A stretch of 64,000 nucleotides of DNA, taken from NCBI RefSeq assembly GCF_017351175.1, contig NZ_JAFMPN010000020.1, positions 23,317 through 87,316 on the forward strand. The letters run 5' to 3'. The notes beneath the pieces are model-generated. The model saw only the letters and a program-made list of their open reading frames with translations. It was not told the origin of the DNA and ran no database searches. Below, one piece after another: positions 31,902 to 41,994 of the stretch. Positions within the stretch are counted from its first letter, which is position 1. Each line of letters starts with the position of its first letter. The position numbers and the translations under genes are program-made. This DNA comes from Desulfovibrio sp. Huiquan2017. GTDB lineage: Bacteria > Desulfobacterota > Desulfovibrionia > Desulfovibrionales > Desulfovibrionaceae.

Positions 31902-32906
31902 CTATTCTTCCATGTTGTCGTGAATCTCGGAGATGATATAGAGAGGCCGACGTTTGGATTCGATGTAAATTCTACCGATGTATTCGCCCAACGTGCCCAG
32001 GGCCAGCAACTGCATCCCTGCGAAAAAGGCGATGGCGGTCATCAGGGAGGCGTAACCCTGAACCGGGTCGCCGAGGAGCAGATACCGGATGACGACGTAT
32101 ATGGCGAAGAAGAAGGCCAGTGTCGAGACTACTCCCCCGCAGATGGTCGCTATGCGCAGGGGGAGGTTGGAAAAGGAGATCAGGCCGCCGACGGCCAGGC
32201 CGAGCAGTTTGAGGGGAGTCCACTTGCTGCCCCCGGCGTGGCGTTCCGGGCGGTCGAAATATATCTCGGTCGTGGAGAAACCGGGCCACGTAAGCAACCC
32301 TTTCATGAATCGGTTGCGTTCGGGCATCCTGCGGATGACATCAACCACCGCTTTGTCCATGAGCCGGAAGTCGCCGGAGTTTTCCGGAATCTTGGATTCG
32401 CTGATCAGGTTGAAGACCTTGTAGAACAAGCCCGCAGTGATTCGTTTGCTTTTGGTGTCGTGCTCGCGGTTTTTGCGTACGGCAAAGACCACGTCAAAGC
32501 CCTTGCGCCATTCCGCGAGCATCTGGACGATCAGTGTCGGAGGCTCCTGCAGGTCGGCATCGACCGGGATGACGACGTCGCCGGTGCACATATCCAGGCC
32601 CGCCGAAAGGGCCACTTCCTTGCCGAAGTTGCGGGAGAATTTGAATGCCCGGATATAGGGTTCCTCCCGTTGGCAGAGGGCATCGAAAGTCCCGTCCGAA
32701 CTCCCGTCGTCTATGCAGACGACCTCCAGGGGGGATGCGATGTCCTTTTGGATTTTGGAAATTTCCTGGAACAGAGCGTCCAGCCCGTCGCGTTCGTTGA
32801 ACATGGGGATGACCAGACTGACCAATCCTGGTTGTCGGCGGTTCCGGGGAGGGGTGCAGATCACGCCTACCATAGTTGATGCGGTCATACGATTGTCTCG
32901 TTTCAT
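31902..32906 (-). CDS. GtrB/DPM1-like polyprenyl-phosphate glycosyltransferase
   Basis: 334 residues from the ATG at 32906; ATG at 32888 is an alternative and neither has a strong ribosome site. The GT2 domain shows VSLVIPMFNERDGLDALFQE, CIDDGSSDGT and VDADLQEPP, followed by ENSGDFRLMDKAVVD, the DPM1/GtrB pattern. Two C-terminal membrane segments (LRIATICGGVVSTLAFFFAI; LMTAIAFFAGMQLLALGTLG) anchor it. It should charge undecaprenyl phosphate with a sugar for GtrA to flip. The long membrane protein divergent at 33266 could be the final transferase. Confidence 0.9.
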   Translation of the reverse strand: MKRDNRMTASTMVGVICTPPRNRRQPGLVSLVIPMFNERDGLDALFQEISKIQKDIASPLEVVCIDDGSSDGTFDALCQREEPYIRAFKFSRNFGKEVALSAGLDMCTGDVVIPVDADLQEPPTLIVQMLAEWRKGFDVVFAVRKNREHDTKSKRITAGLFYKVFNLISESKIPENSGDFRLMDKAVVDVIRRMPERNRFMKGLLTWPGFSTTEIYFDRPERHAGGSKWTPLKLLGLAVGGLISFSNLPLRIATICGGVVSTLAFFFAIYVVIRYLLLGDPVQGYASLMTAIAFFAGMQLLALGTLGEYIGRIYIESKRRPLYIISEIHDNMEE

Positions 32907-33265
32907 GTTGTTCGGGCATTGTCGGCGCCGACTGCGGAGGGAGTCCTTGCGGCTCCCCGTCCGCACGGGGGCGTTGCGGCCGGGATGAGGGCACAGGTCT
33001 TTACTTTTATATATTTCAATGGGCTCGTCTACAACAAGATTCGTCTCATCGGCTTTGGCTGTTTCGTTGTTTGTATATTGGCCAAGGCACACGCGGAACG
33101 GAAACCCCAGGCGTGGGGAATGGTCATCAATTCGCGTACGTGGTGGCCCGGCCATAAAGATTTTGCATATGAAACATGATGCTGCTACGACGTGCTGGAC
33201 GAGGGGCGTGTGCAGGTCGCGCACAACGGCGGATTCAAGGCAAACAGAGCGGGCATGCCGGAAAA
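32907..33265. other. divergent promoter region, no gene seen
   Basis: 359 bases between the GtrB-like gene and the divergent membrane protein. The part around 33001-33080 is AT-rich (TTTATATATTTCAAT) and could hold promoters. No recognisable gene, although the minus-strand frame of the GtrB-like gene stays open upstream. Confidence 0.4.
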
Positions 33266-34603
33266 ATGAACAAAAGAATACTCGGGGTGAACATCCTCTT
33301 GTTCGCCTATTTTCTGGTGCTCAATTTCTTCCAGCCCTTGGTGTCGGACGACCTCTGCCGGGGCGCGGCGGCTGCGCTCTGGAACCATACCATCTGGGAG
33401 CATCTCGTTAGTGATTACATGAACTGGACAGGCCGCATGACGGCCCAGCTGTTGGCATATGTCTTCCTGAACGCGCCGCTGGAGGGCTACCTCATTCCGT
33501 TGTTTAACGTCGTCAACAGTTTCGCCCTGGCGGTATTCATATTCAAGACGTTCAGGATTTCTACGATCAACAGTCCGAAACTGTCCGCCAGTCCCCGGTT
33601 CTACGTGTTTTATGCCGCCGTGATGCTCCTGGCTCTCTATGCGACGAGGTTCTTGGCCAGCGCCCTGTGGAAGACGGGCGGGTTGCAGTATCTATGGGGA
33701 CTTTCGATACTGGTCAGCGTTGCGTACAGCCTGTTGCGGGCAAGGAGCGAGAGCAACGGCAAGGCTGTATTGTTCTTCGCTGTTGGCCTGTTCATAGGCA
33801 ATTACAACGAAATATATTTTTCCTCCATACTCATCGTTGCCTTCGCATACGCATTGTACGCCACGCTGTCCGGAACCGCCCGAAATGCCCTGTCCAAGTC
33901 AGTGTATTCGTTCCTTTTTGGAGACCTCATCGGCGGCTGTGTACTGATCGCTGCGCCGGGTAATTACGTCCGGCTTGGAACGGTCGCCCATGGCGGGGTT
34001 TCCTTTTGGGAGAAGACGGTAATGCTGGGCAGGAATCTTTCGCACAATCAATACCTGATCTATCTATTCGTTGTGTTTGTCCTCTTTTGCGTCTTGAGCT
34101 TGCGTTGCTGCGGAGGGGAAAGGAAGAAGACGCAATTGGCCGCTGCCATTGGCGCCGCAACGCTTGTTCTTCTGTATGTACAGCTTCTTCCCATCGCGCA
34201 TTATGATTTCGACAACCGCATGTTCATGTTCTGGACGACCGTGGCGATCGCGCTTATCGTCTCAACGTGCGTGCAGACCGGCAGAATCGAAGCGTTTTTC
34301 ACCCGGTACGGGAATGCCGTCTTGTGCGTGTCTATCGGGCTGATTGTTCCTTTCGTATTGTCCACTGTGCATAATTATCATGATGAATCCGTATATAGCG
34401 CGAAAAATATGGAGATAATCAATGCAGCCAGGGAGCGGGGTGCCGGAACAGTGATTCTCCCGAGGCGCGGGGAGCGTGACGCCATGTTCCGCCACGGCTA
34501 TTTTGGCGGGTTGTCCCAGGACAAGAATTTCTGGGCCAACAAATGCGCCGCCTCCTATTTCGGAGTTGGGGCAATAGCCATAGCCGATGATGATCGGCGT
34601 TGA
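33266..34603 (+). CDS. multi-pass membrane protein, DUF6056/GT-C-like
   Basis: 445 residues from the ATG at 33266, with about 10-11 hydrophobic segments. The first periplasmic loop contains PLVSDDLCRGAAAALWNHTIWEHLVSDYMNWTGRM, a DD pair in the place where GT-C glycosyltransferases keep catalytic acidic residues. FIGNYNEIYF and FDNRMFMFW are typical of the DUF6056 group as I recall it. Divergent from GtrB/GtrA-like genes, it is a reasonable candidate for the serotype-specific transferase (GtrC analogue) using polyprenyl-phosphate sugar. That role is inferred. Confidence 0.65.
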   Translation: MNKRILGVNILLFAYFLVLNFFQPLVSDDLCRGAAAALWNHTIWEHLVSDYMNWTGRMTAQLLAYVFLNAPLEGYLIPLFNVVNSFALAVFIFKTFRISTINSPKLSASPRFYVFYAAVMLLALYATRFLASALWKTGGLQYLWGLSILVSVAYSLLRARSESNGKAVLFFAVGLFIGNYNEIYFSSILIVAFAYALYATLSGTARNALSKSVYSFLFGDLIGGCVLIAAPGNYVRLGTVAHGGVSFWEKTVMLGRNLSHNQYLIYLFVVFVLFCVLSLRCCGGERKKTQLAAAIGAATLVLLYVQLLPIAHYDFDNRMFMFWTTVAIALIVSTCVQTGRIEAFFTRYGNAVLCVSIGLIVPFVLSTVHNYHDESVYSAKNMEIINAARERGAGTVILPRRGERDAMFRHGYFGGLSQDKNFWANKCAASYFGVGAIAIADDDRR

Positions 34604-34716
34604 TTCGGTTCGATGGGGGGAGATCCCTCGAGGGATACCGTGGTCGATTCTCGGGTGGTCACGGCCATTTGTCTTTTGCTCTCCCGCAGTGTACCTGGCC
34701 TTTCCTGTCGAGATAA

Positions 34717-35616
34717 TCTGACGGATATGGAATCGACTGGAAGCGATTCGCATCGCCGAAATCGCTTTCGCTCCTCCTGTCTTTCCTGACAACTCTGGCG
34801 GTCACGTTCGTGGTCGCTGTCAGATGGCCCCGGCTGGCGAATTTATTCGGCCAGACCCGGCTGCCTCTCCATCGTTTTTTTGCGGTCTTCGCCGTGACCT
34901 CGTTCGTCAGTTTCATTTTGCCCAAGGACTGGGGGGATGTCGGTGGGCGACTGGTCTGGTCGAAACAGCGGGCCGATCACAGCTATGCGGCGGCCGGGAC
35001 AGCACTGTTTTGGGACAAAGTCATGGACGCCACCGTGCTTTTCCCTATTCTGCCGGCCTGTCTCGTCTATTTTTCCCTATGGACAGGTCTTGACCGCAAG
35101 CCTAGTGGTGGCAATTGTCTCCTGGGGGGGGCGGCCATATTCTGGTTCGCTTCGGCAAGAGCTGTTCAGGTCATGCCGTACACGCTCAATTGGGGCCTTG
35201 GACTCGCCTCGAAGCTGCCGTTTCTGAGAAATCGCGTCCGGCCCGTGGACCTGCCTTCCCTAGATCGGACCGCATGCGTCAAGTTGTTCGGCATGACTTG
35301 TCTGAAGCCTGTTATCCTGGCGGTTCAATATCTCGGATTCGCCTATGCCCCGGGACTGCATTTCTCGGTGACCACCATATTCTTCGCCACGCCAGTTTCC
35401 CAGTTGGCCTTCGTGTTTTCCTTTACTGCTGGTGGGTTGGGGGTGTTGGAAGCCGGTTGGTTTGCGGCCCTTTCGCTGGCGGGCGTCAGTAATCCCGATA
35501 TAGGTCTGTTTCTCCTGGGCCAGCGGGTTTATTCCATCGCATGCATGGGTGTCTTGGCAGCGGCTACCCTTCTCTGTTCCCTTGCCTGGAAGGCTTTGAA
35601 AGAGGGGCACAGGTAG
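34717..35616 (+). pseudogene. 5'-truncated flippase-like (LPG synthase TM domain) gene
   Basis: An open frame from 34717 encodes KRFASPKSLSLLLSFLTTLA and VTFVVAVRWPRLANLFGQTR, then FFAVFAVTSFVSFILPKDWGDVGGR, the pattern of the lysylphosphatidylglycerol-synthase membrane domain (AglD/flippase-like). No ATG, GTG or TTG start exists before the first membrane segment; the first GTG (34810) lies inside it. The N-terminal ~40 residues and start seem lost. The rest (to GGLGVLEAGWFAALSLAGVS and QRVYSIACMGVLAAATLL) is intact. It could function from a shortened start, but the two decayed genes downstream support decay. Confidence 0.6.
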
Positions 35617-35686
35617 TGAATATCTGTCCGTTGTGATGACAGCGGTGTATTCTGGCTTAGCCTTGCAAGCGTCCACAAAAAAATAA

Positions 35687-36820
35687 ATGATAATTGATGG
35701 TGTGCCTGGTGGGAAGTGGTGCGAACGGGTTCAGCGCAAGCATCTGCTCACGCTGGTGATGCTCTATGCGGCCGTCGCCTTTTGGGGGAGGCTCCTGAAA
35801 GGCGTATACGACAATTCGGACATTTGCGACTACATGCGGATCGGGCTGAATTTTTAGGATGTCGGCTTCAAGGCTTTTACCGCATTCTGGCTGGAGGAAT
35901 TGTCAAAATTACAGGCATCCATGAGCCACACATCATTTCGCTCATGCTGAGTTTGCCGTGTCTGTTCGGCATCACGCTATTCTTTCCCATGATCGTCGAA
36001 CACTACACAGACAGTGTTTGGGCTACGTTCGTGAGCTTGTTCCTGTGTGCCACGTCTGCCTTTGCCGGAGCTTTAGTCCGTCCACTGTCCGAGGCACCGT
36101 TTTGTCTTCTGGTGACCGCTGCTGTTTGTTTGACCGTCGTCAGAAAAGTCCGTCCGTTGTATGTGGGCCTCTTTCTTGGCGCGATTTTCTGGTTTCGAAA
36201 CCAGATTCTCGTCTTTTTACCCCTTTGGTCGTTGCTGTTTGAGAGCTCAAGGAGGCTGAAACGGTATATTCGAAACGGCTTCCTACTGGGTATCGGTTTC
36301 ATCGTCGGGCCGTTGGTCTATATTTTTGCGCAAGGTTGGTTTTATTTTTCTATACATAAAAAAGACAATCTGGCCCAATTTGATTGGCTTGCAGTCTTTT
36401 CCGATCAATTGTTGGTACTCAGCGAACAGAATGCCATTGCCATCTATCTGCTGGCAATTGCGTCCATCGCCTGTAAATCTGTTCGTTGCAACGCGGCCCG
36501 GAGCCTATGTCGTCTTTTTCTTTCTCAGTGTCTGTCTGCTGACCATCGTTGTGAGAAATGAAATATTGCCATGACTGAAAAGACATGGCCGCAAGGGTGT
36601 GGTGGGTCCCATTCTTCTTGTTCTTGCTGTTTTTCTGGTCAGGAACGCCGCGTTGAATCGTATCGCAAAGTATGTGGTGATGCCTTCGCAGATCGAGAGG
36701 AAGTTGTCCCGGTGGAAGCTTGATCGTCGGTATGTCTTTGACAAGATCGAACCTGATGCTAGCGACGGCATGCCCTTGCCGCCCGACCAGGGCACTGCGC
36801 CGCAAGCTTTACAGTCCTAG
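35687..36820 (+). pseudogene. frameshifted GT-C (ArnT/PMT-like) glycosyltransferase gene
   Basis: An ATG at 35687 opens a 56-codon frame ending SDICDYMRIGLNF at a TAG (35855). The protein then continues in another frame from GFYRILAGGIVKITGIHEPH through LVRPLSEAPFCLLVTAAVCL and AIFWFRNQILVFLPLW. It shifts again near 36480 to LFVATRPGAYVVFFFLSVCL, stops, and resumes at 36602 with PILLVLAVFLVRNAALNRIA. The pieces collinearly make one polytopic glycosyltransferase of the 39-like type. At least three disruptions make it non-functional unless they are sequence errors. Confidence 0.7.
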
Positions 36821-36926
36821 ACCTGGATGGTAGCTTATTTTGTTTAGGTAAGAACTATCAAAAGCAATCGACAGGCGGCGTTTGATGTCGGCATGACCTA
36901 TTCTGGCGGCTTCGCCCGAAAAAGGC

Positions 36927-37525
36927 TTGGTCGGCGCTGTGCCTGAGGGGGGAGGGGGCATTCCCGCTGCATATTGGGAAACACGTTATGCCGAAGACGG
37001 GACGTCCGGCCTTGGATCGTATGGGGATTTGGCGGATTTCAAAGCTTGGGTACTAAATGATTTCATTCGCGAAAACGGGATCAAAACCGTTGGCGAATTC
37101 GGGTGTGGCGACGGGAACCAGGCGAGCCTTTTTAGAGTCCCCCAATATTGTGGTTATGACATTAACAAATCAGCCATCAAGGTGTGCAGGCAAAGAGACA
37201 CGGCGTCCAACACGATTTTCAAGCACATTGGAAAGCACCGGGGTGAAATTTATTGACTTTTCCTTTCCCTTGACGTGCTCTAGCATTTGGTGGAGGACAG
37301 TGCTTTTGCGGAGTACATGGCTCAGCTGTTTCCCTCGTTGAGTCGGTTTATCTGTATTTATTCAAGTGAGTTCGACTCAGTAGATGAAACCCCGCAGGTC
37401 AATCACCACTGTTTTTTCGTTGGGTAGCCGAACACGCGCCGGGGGGGACATTGACCGCGATCGTCCCCAATGAATACAAGGAAATTTCGTTTGCGAATTT
37501 CTTTTTTTATGAAAAGACGAGTTGA
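36927..37525 (+). pseudogene. decayed SAM-dependent methyltransferase gene
   Basis: The first 110 codons read AYWETRYAEDGTSGLGSYGD, then VGEFGCGDGNQASLF, the AdoMet motif I of a class I methyltransferase, and CGYDINKSAIKVCRQR. The frame then breaks. In the next frame the expected LALSLDVLYHLVED appears as LFLSLDVL-stop-HLVEDSAFAEYM, continuing to FICIYSSEFDSVDETP, another stop, and LTAIVPNEYKEISFANFFFY. The order of motifs is preserved across one frameshift and two nonsense codons, so this is one dead gene directly before wecB. Confidence 0.75.
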
Positions 37526-37571
37526 TGGAAACGGCCCGGTTGAGAATGAAAAAACGGTCTGAGGGCGACGA

Positions 37572-38726
37572 GTGAAACGATCCGTATTGGTTTTTGTGGG
37601 GACACGGCCGGAGGCCGTGAAGATGGCTCCGGTGGTATTTGCCCTGCGCGAGCGGGGGGAGCGGTTCAGGACATTGCTCGTCTCCACGGGGCAGCATCGG
37701 GAGATGCTCACGCAGACCCTTGGCGATTTCGGGCTGGCCCCGGATATAGACCTCGACCTGATGGTTCGGAATCAGAGCCTGGCACAGCTTTCCTCCAATC
37801 TCTTTCGGGCGGTCGATGAGGTCTTGGAACGGGAGCGTCCGGCCATGGTCCTCGTCCAGGGCGACACCACGACCGTCATGGTCGTCTCCCTGTGCGCGTT
37901 TTATCGCGGAATCCCGTGCGGACATGTCGAGGCCGGGCTGCGCAGCCACAACATGCATGCGCCCTTTCCCGAAGAGTTGAACCGGTGCATTGCCGGGTTG
38001 ACCGCGTCATTGCACTTCGCGCCCACGCAACGGGCCGTCGACACCCTGTCTGCCGAGGGCGTCCCGGCGGAGAGCATCCATCTGACGGGCAATACCGGAA
38101 TCGACGCGCTTCTCTGGACTGCGGCGCGGCTTCGCTCCGCCCCGCCAGAGCTTTCCGAGGACGTCCGCACCGTTTTGGACAGCGGCCGTCGTTTTGTGCT
38201 CGTCACCGGGCACAGGCGCGAGAATTTCGGGCAGGGATTTCAATCCATCTGCCGCGCCCTGCGGGAGTTGGCCGCTAAGTATCCGGACGTGTTTTTTCTC
38301 TATCCCGTGCATCTCAATCCGAACGTGCGCGAGGTCGTGTATGCGGAACTCGCCGATTGCGTGAACATTGTGCTCACCAAGCCGCTGGCCTACCGGCAGT
38401 TCGTTTTCGTTATGCAGGCCGCCCACTGCCTGCTCACCGACTCCGGCGGCGTCCAGGAGGAGGCCCCTTCGCTCGGAAAGCCGGTCCTGGTCATGCGCGA
38501 GGTCACAGAGCGTCCCGAGGGCGTGGACGCGGGTTGCAGCCGCCTGGTGGGAACGGATACGGACGATATCATTGCCGGTGTCAGCGAATTGCTGGATAAC
38601 GTCAACGGGAGTTACGAACGCATGGGCGGGACGCAGAACCCCTATGGGGACGGGCTGGCCGCCGGGCGTATCGCTGCGGTCGTGAACGGCTGTCTGGGTG
38701 ACGGGGAGGATGCCCCGTGCGCATAG
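37572..38726 (+). CDS. wecB: UDP-N-acetylglucosamine 2-epimerase (non-hydrolysing)
   Basis: 384 residues. It interconverts UDP-GlcNAc and UDP-ManNAc in the cytoplasm for surface glycan synthesis. GT-B fold motifs are present in order: GTRPEAVKMAPV, VQGDTTTVM, GHVEAGLRS, GHRREN, YPVHLNPNVRE, LTDSGGVQEEAPSLGKPVLVMREVTERPEG. It overlaps the next glycosyltransferase gene by 10 bases and follows a decayed methyltransferase gene. The substrate could be a derivative of UDP-GlcNAc, since family members vary. Confidence 0.9.
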   Translation: MKRSVLVFVGTRPEAVKMAPVVFALRERGERFRTLLVSTGQHREMLTQTLGDFGLAPDIDLDLMVRNQSLAQLSSNLFRAVDEVLERERPAMVLVQGDTTTVMVVSLCAFYRGIPCGHVEAGLRSHNMHAPFPEELNRCIAGLTASLHFAPTQRAVDTLSAEGVPAESIHLTGNTGIDALLWTAARLRSAPPELSEDVRTVLDSGRRFVLVTGHRRENFGQGFQSICRALRELAAKYPDVFFLYPVHLNPNVREVVYAELADCVNIVLTKPLAYRQFVFVMQAAHCLLTDSGGVQEEAPSLGKPVLVMREVTERPEGVDAGCSRLVGTDTDDIIAGVSELLDNVNGSYERMGGTQNPYGDGLAAGRIAAVVNGCLGDGEDAPCA

Positions 38727-39928
38727 GCATCGTTTCCACGTGGTTCGAACGCGGGGCGGCCTATGTCTCCCGCCAGTATAGAGACCTCCTGCGCAGGCAA
38801 GACAACGAGGTCTTCATCTACGCCCGGGGCGGCGAGCGCTATGCCATTGGCGACCCCGAATGGGACACGCCGGATGTGACCTGGGGGGCGGCGGCGCCCG
38901 TGAAGGTGGTCACCCCCATCCACAAGCGGGAATTTTTGCGTTGGATTGCCGACAATCGCCTGGACACCGTACTCTTCAATGAACAGTGGTGGCTGCCCCC
39001 GGTGGTGTGGGCGCGTGAGGCCGGTTGCAAGACCATCGGCTATGTCGACTATTACACCGAAAGGACCGTGGAGCGGTTTGCCGCCTACGACGGCCTGATC
39101 TGCAACACCAGACGGCACCACAGCGTGTTTTCCTGGCACCCCTCCTGCCTCTATCTTCCCTGGGGAACGGACGTTTCGCTGTTTCGCCCGCTCGAGGACG
39201 GCGTCCGGAGCGAAAAAGGGCCGGTGTTCTTTCTTTCGGCGGGACTCAATCCCGCCCGCAAAGGGGCCGATCTCGCCCTTCGCGCTTTTGCCCGTCTTAC
39301 CGGCGAGGCCTTCTTCGTGCTCCATATCCAAAGCGGGGCGTTCGACACGATTCCGGATGTGCGCTCTCTTGCGGATGAGCTGGTGCAGCAGGGCAGGTTA
39401 AAGATTTACGATCAGGAGGTCCCCGCGCCGGGGCTTTATCATCTGGGCGATGTCTACGTGTACCCGTCGCGCCTGGACGGCATAGGCCTGACGCAGGCCG
39501 AAGCGCTGGCCTGCGGTCTGCCCCTGATCGTTCCGGACAACCCGCCCATGAACGAATTCATTACCCCGGAATCCGGTCTTGCCGTGCCGGTGGATAGGCT
39601 CTGGGCCAGGTGGGATGGCTATTACTGGCCCCAGTGTTTGGCCAGCGTCGATGGACTGCAAGTGGCCATGCAGGCGTTTGTCGACGATTTCGCCTCCCTT
39701 GCCCAACGCCAGAGGCAGGCCCGCGCCTACGCTGAAGAGCACCTGGATTGGTACAAGAACGGCGCGGGGCTCAATGATTGGCTCGCTTCCCTCAAAAGCC
39801 ATGAAATCCCGGCTGGGATGTTGCGGGACATCCGCAGGGAGGAGCGAAAAGCGCCTGCTTCGAATTGCGCCCTCCTGAAGCGGTCCACCACATTGTCCCG
39901 CCTGCTCAAGCTGAAACGGAACAAGTAG
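38717..39928 (+). CDS. GT-B glycosyltransferase (family 1/4 type)
   Basis: 403 residues, overlapping wecB by ten bases and so translationally coupled. N-terminal Rossmann half MRIGIVSTWFERGAAYVSRQ; C-terminal half with LSAGLNPARKGADLALRAF, VYVYPSRLDGIGLTQAEALACGLPLIV, the E-x7-E nucleotide-sugar site of GT4 enzymes. The tail is basic (SRLLKLKRNK) and may associate with the membrane. It likely transfers a sugar, perhaps a ManNAc derivative supplied by WecB. Confidence 0.88.
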   Translation: MRIGIVSTWFERGAAYVSRQYRDLLRRQDNEVFIYARGGERYAIGDPEWDTPDVTWGAAAPVKVVTPIHKREFLRWIADNRLDTVLFNEQWWLPPVVWAREAGCKTIGYVDYYTERTVERFAAYDGLICNTRRHHSVFSWHPSCLYLPWGTDVSLFRPLEDGVRSEKGPVFFLSAGLNPARKGADLALRAFARLTGEAFFVLHIQSGAFDTIPDVRSLADELVQQGRLKIYDQEVPAPGLYHLGDVYVYPSRLDGIGLTQAEALACGLPLIVPDNPPMNEFITPESGLAVPVDRLWARWDGYYWPQCLASVDGLQVAMQAFVDDFASLAQRQRQARAYAEEHLDWYKNGAGLNDWLASLKSHEIPAGMLRDIRREERKAPASNCALLKRSTTLSRLLKLKRNK

Positions 39929-39988
39929 CCGCCGCGGCCCAGGCTAGGATTCCACACCAATCACAGGAAACAAGCGGTACCTTTCAGC

Positions 39989-40951
39989 ATGACCGATACG
40001 AAGAAGACACACGGAACGGATGCCCAGGCCCTGGACGGAAACCGTCCTTCCATCGACATTGTCTACTTCACGTTCAACCGGATCGCCTACACACGCCAGA
40101 CGCTTCCTGCGCTGATAGAAAACGCGCAGGTGCCGTTTGCGCTGACCATCATCGACAACGGGTCCACGGACGGGACCATAGAATATCTGCATGAGATGCG
40201 GGCGGCATATCCGGACACGATTCGGGATATCGTACTCAACACGGAGAATAAGGGCCTTGCCGGGCCTACCAACGACTTCTGGATGGGGTCGTCCGCCGAG
40301 TTTGTCGGCAAGGTGGACAACGATACCCTGGTCCCAGCGGGCTGGCTGCGGCGAATGCTTGAAGCGCACAAGAAATCCGACAAGCTGGGCGTGATCGGCG
40401 GATACCATTTCAATCTGGGATACGTGGACCAGGACGCTCTCGAACGCCGCTCCGTCCGGGAGAACGGGGTCCGGCTGGTCCCGGATGCCTTCATCGGCGG
40501 TTGCTGCTATCTGATGCGCAGGAGTGTGCAGGTGCGCCACGGCTTCATGGGCGTAACCCCGGGGCGGAAGACCTCGGGTTGGACCGAATACCAGAAGGGG
40601 CTGGTCAAGAAGGGCTATGTGAACGGCTACCTCTTTCCGCTGCTGCTCGTCGAGCACTTCGACGACCCGTTGAGCAAGTACAATTTGGCCTTTACCGATC
40701 ACCTGGAAACGTCACGGATATCCATGGGCGAAAAGGGCATCCCGGACCGTGAAGAGCAGCTCCACTGGTACGCGCAGGATGCGAAGAGGGTCGAGGCCGG
40801 GACTTCCCTGCGGGAGCTGGGCCTTCCGGTCCTGCTGGATGCCTCCGTGGATCTGACGGCTTCCCTGGCCTGGAAGTACGCTACCCTGCGGCTGAAAATA
40901 AAGAAGGATCTCAGAACGCTGCGTTCGTTCTTCCGCAAGCGACGTAAGTGA
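39989..40951 (+). CDS. family 2 glycosyltransferase
   Basis: 320 residues. GT-A core: SIDIVYFTFNRIAYTRQTLP, IDNGSTDGTIEYL, GKVDNDTLVP (acidic metal site), then DAFIGGCCYLMRRSVQV. The C-terminal part is basic (KIKKDLRTLRSFFRKRRK). It follows the GT-B gene by 60 bases in the same direction and converges with the next glycosyltransferase 16 bases away. Confidence 0.9.
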   Translation: MTDTKKTHGTDAQALDGNRPSIDIVYFTFNRIAYTRQTLPALIENAQVPFALTIIDNGSTDGTIEYLHEMRAAYPDTIRDIVLNTENKGLAGPTNDFWMGSSAEFVGKVDNDTLVPAGWLRRMLEAHKKSDKLGVIGGYHFNLGYVDQDALERRSVRENGVRLVPDAFIGGCCYLMRRSVQVRHGFMGVTPGRKTSGWTEYQKGLVKKGYVNGYLFPLLLVEHFDDPLSKYNLAFTDHLETSRISMGEKGIPDREEQLHWYAQDAKRVEAGTSLRELGLPVLLDASVDLTASLAWKYATLRLKIKKDLRTLRSFFRKRRK

Positions 40952-40967
40952 TGCTCGGGGAAGGGCG

Positions 40968-41912
40968 TCAGATCCGAGCTGTGTGGACGCTCTGGCCGAA
41001 AAGCAGGATCCTTTTCTTCGAGTCGCTCCAAGCCACGCCCGCCAGCGGGATACCGAAAACGGTCAGGTTGGTCTTTCGGTAGGACGTCATGTACTTTTTG
41101 CGCTTCTCCACGATTTTGATCAAGCCGAGAATATTCATCTTGACTGTGGTGATGATCTTGTCGGGCGTTCCCGGGGCCATTTCCGAAAAGAATTCCCTGA
41201 AAAGTTCTTGATGATTGAGCCAGACCCGTAAGTTGGTCGTGTTCTCCGTGAACCGGTCGCCGTTGTCGTAGGCCGCGATCAGGTGCCCGTCGTCCGCGTG
41301 CTGGCGGTAGAAGAAGAGATGTCGGTCGATCCTGTGAAATTTCCTGTCGTTCTCCGTGAAATGCAGCCAGAAGTCATAGTCTTCCAGGGCGTGCAGGCGT
41401 TCGTCGTAGCCACCGATGCGTTCCCAGTCCGCTTTTCGGTAGAAGGCGGAGACGTGCACGCAGTTGCCGGCCAGCATCCGTTCCTTCGAATACTCGGGCA
41501 GCTCCCATTCCCAGGACTCCCCGTCCCGGAACCGTTTGCATCGGGCGTAGACCACGGCGACCGCAGGGTCCTCCCTGAACACGTCCATAGCCAGTTTGCA
41601 GTACTCGGGGTCGATGAGATCGTCCGCGTCCAGCGGCAGGATAAATTCGCCCCTGGCCCGTTCGATGGCGAAATTCCTGGCGTGGGACGGCCCTTGGTTG
41701 GTTTTGAGCGCGTGGACCTTCATGTTGTCATGTCCCTGCGCCAGAGTTTCCAGGGCGGCCACGGAGTCGTCCGTGGAGCAATCGTCGACACAGATGAGCT
41801 CGATGTTGCCGTAGGTTTGGTCGAGCACGGATTGAACCGATTCGGCGAGGTGTTTCTCCGCGTTGTACACGGGCATGACGACGCTGACGAGCGACTTGTC
41901 GGCTGTGTTCAT
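40968..41912 (-). CDS. family 2 glycosyltransferase
   Basis: 314 residues. Motifs VSVVMPVYNAEKHLAESVQS, CVDDCSTDDS, GEFILPLDADDLIDPEY and YDERLHALEDYDFWLHF (the ED acid pair) are those of GT2 enzymes acting on polysaccharide chains. First gene on the minus side of the cluster; the upstream FkbM gene is 82 bases away in the same direction, so they may share a transcript. Confidence 0.92.
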   Translation of the reverse strand: MNTADKSLVSVVMPVYNAEKHLAESVQSVLDQTYGNIELICVDDCSTDDSVAALETLAQGHDNMKVHALKTNQGPSHARNFAIERARGEFILPLDADDLIDPEYCKLAMDVFREDPAVAVVYARCKRFRDGESWEWELPEYSKERMLAGNCVHVSAFYRKADWERIGGYDERLHALEDYDFWLHFTENDRKFHRIDRHLFFYRQHADDGHLIAAYDNGDRFTENTTNLRVWLNHQELFREFFSEMAPGTPDKIITTVKMNILGLIKIVEKRKKYMTSYRKTNLTVFGIPLAGVAWSDSKKRILLFGQSVHTARI

Positions 41913-41994
41913 GTGAGTGTCCTTGATCCCCTGGAGACTTGTTCAGGACGCGCATGCGCCCGTGTCGTACTTCTGGCCCGTCGCCCGATTCGTA

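Noticed and set aside
35687..36820. Programmed frameshifting in the GT-C gene
   Set aside because: No slippery heptamer with a downstream structure stood out, and several independent breaks are better explained by decay or sequence error.
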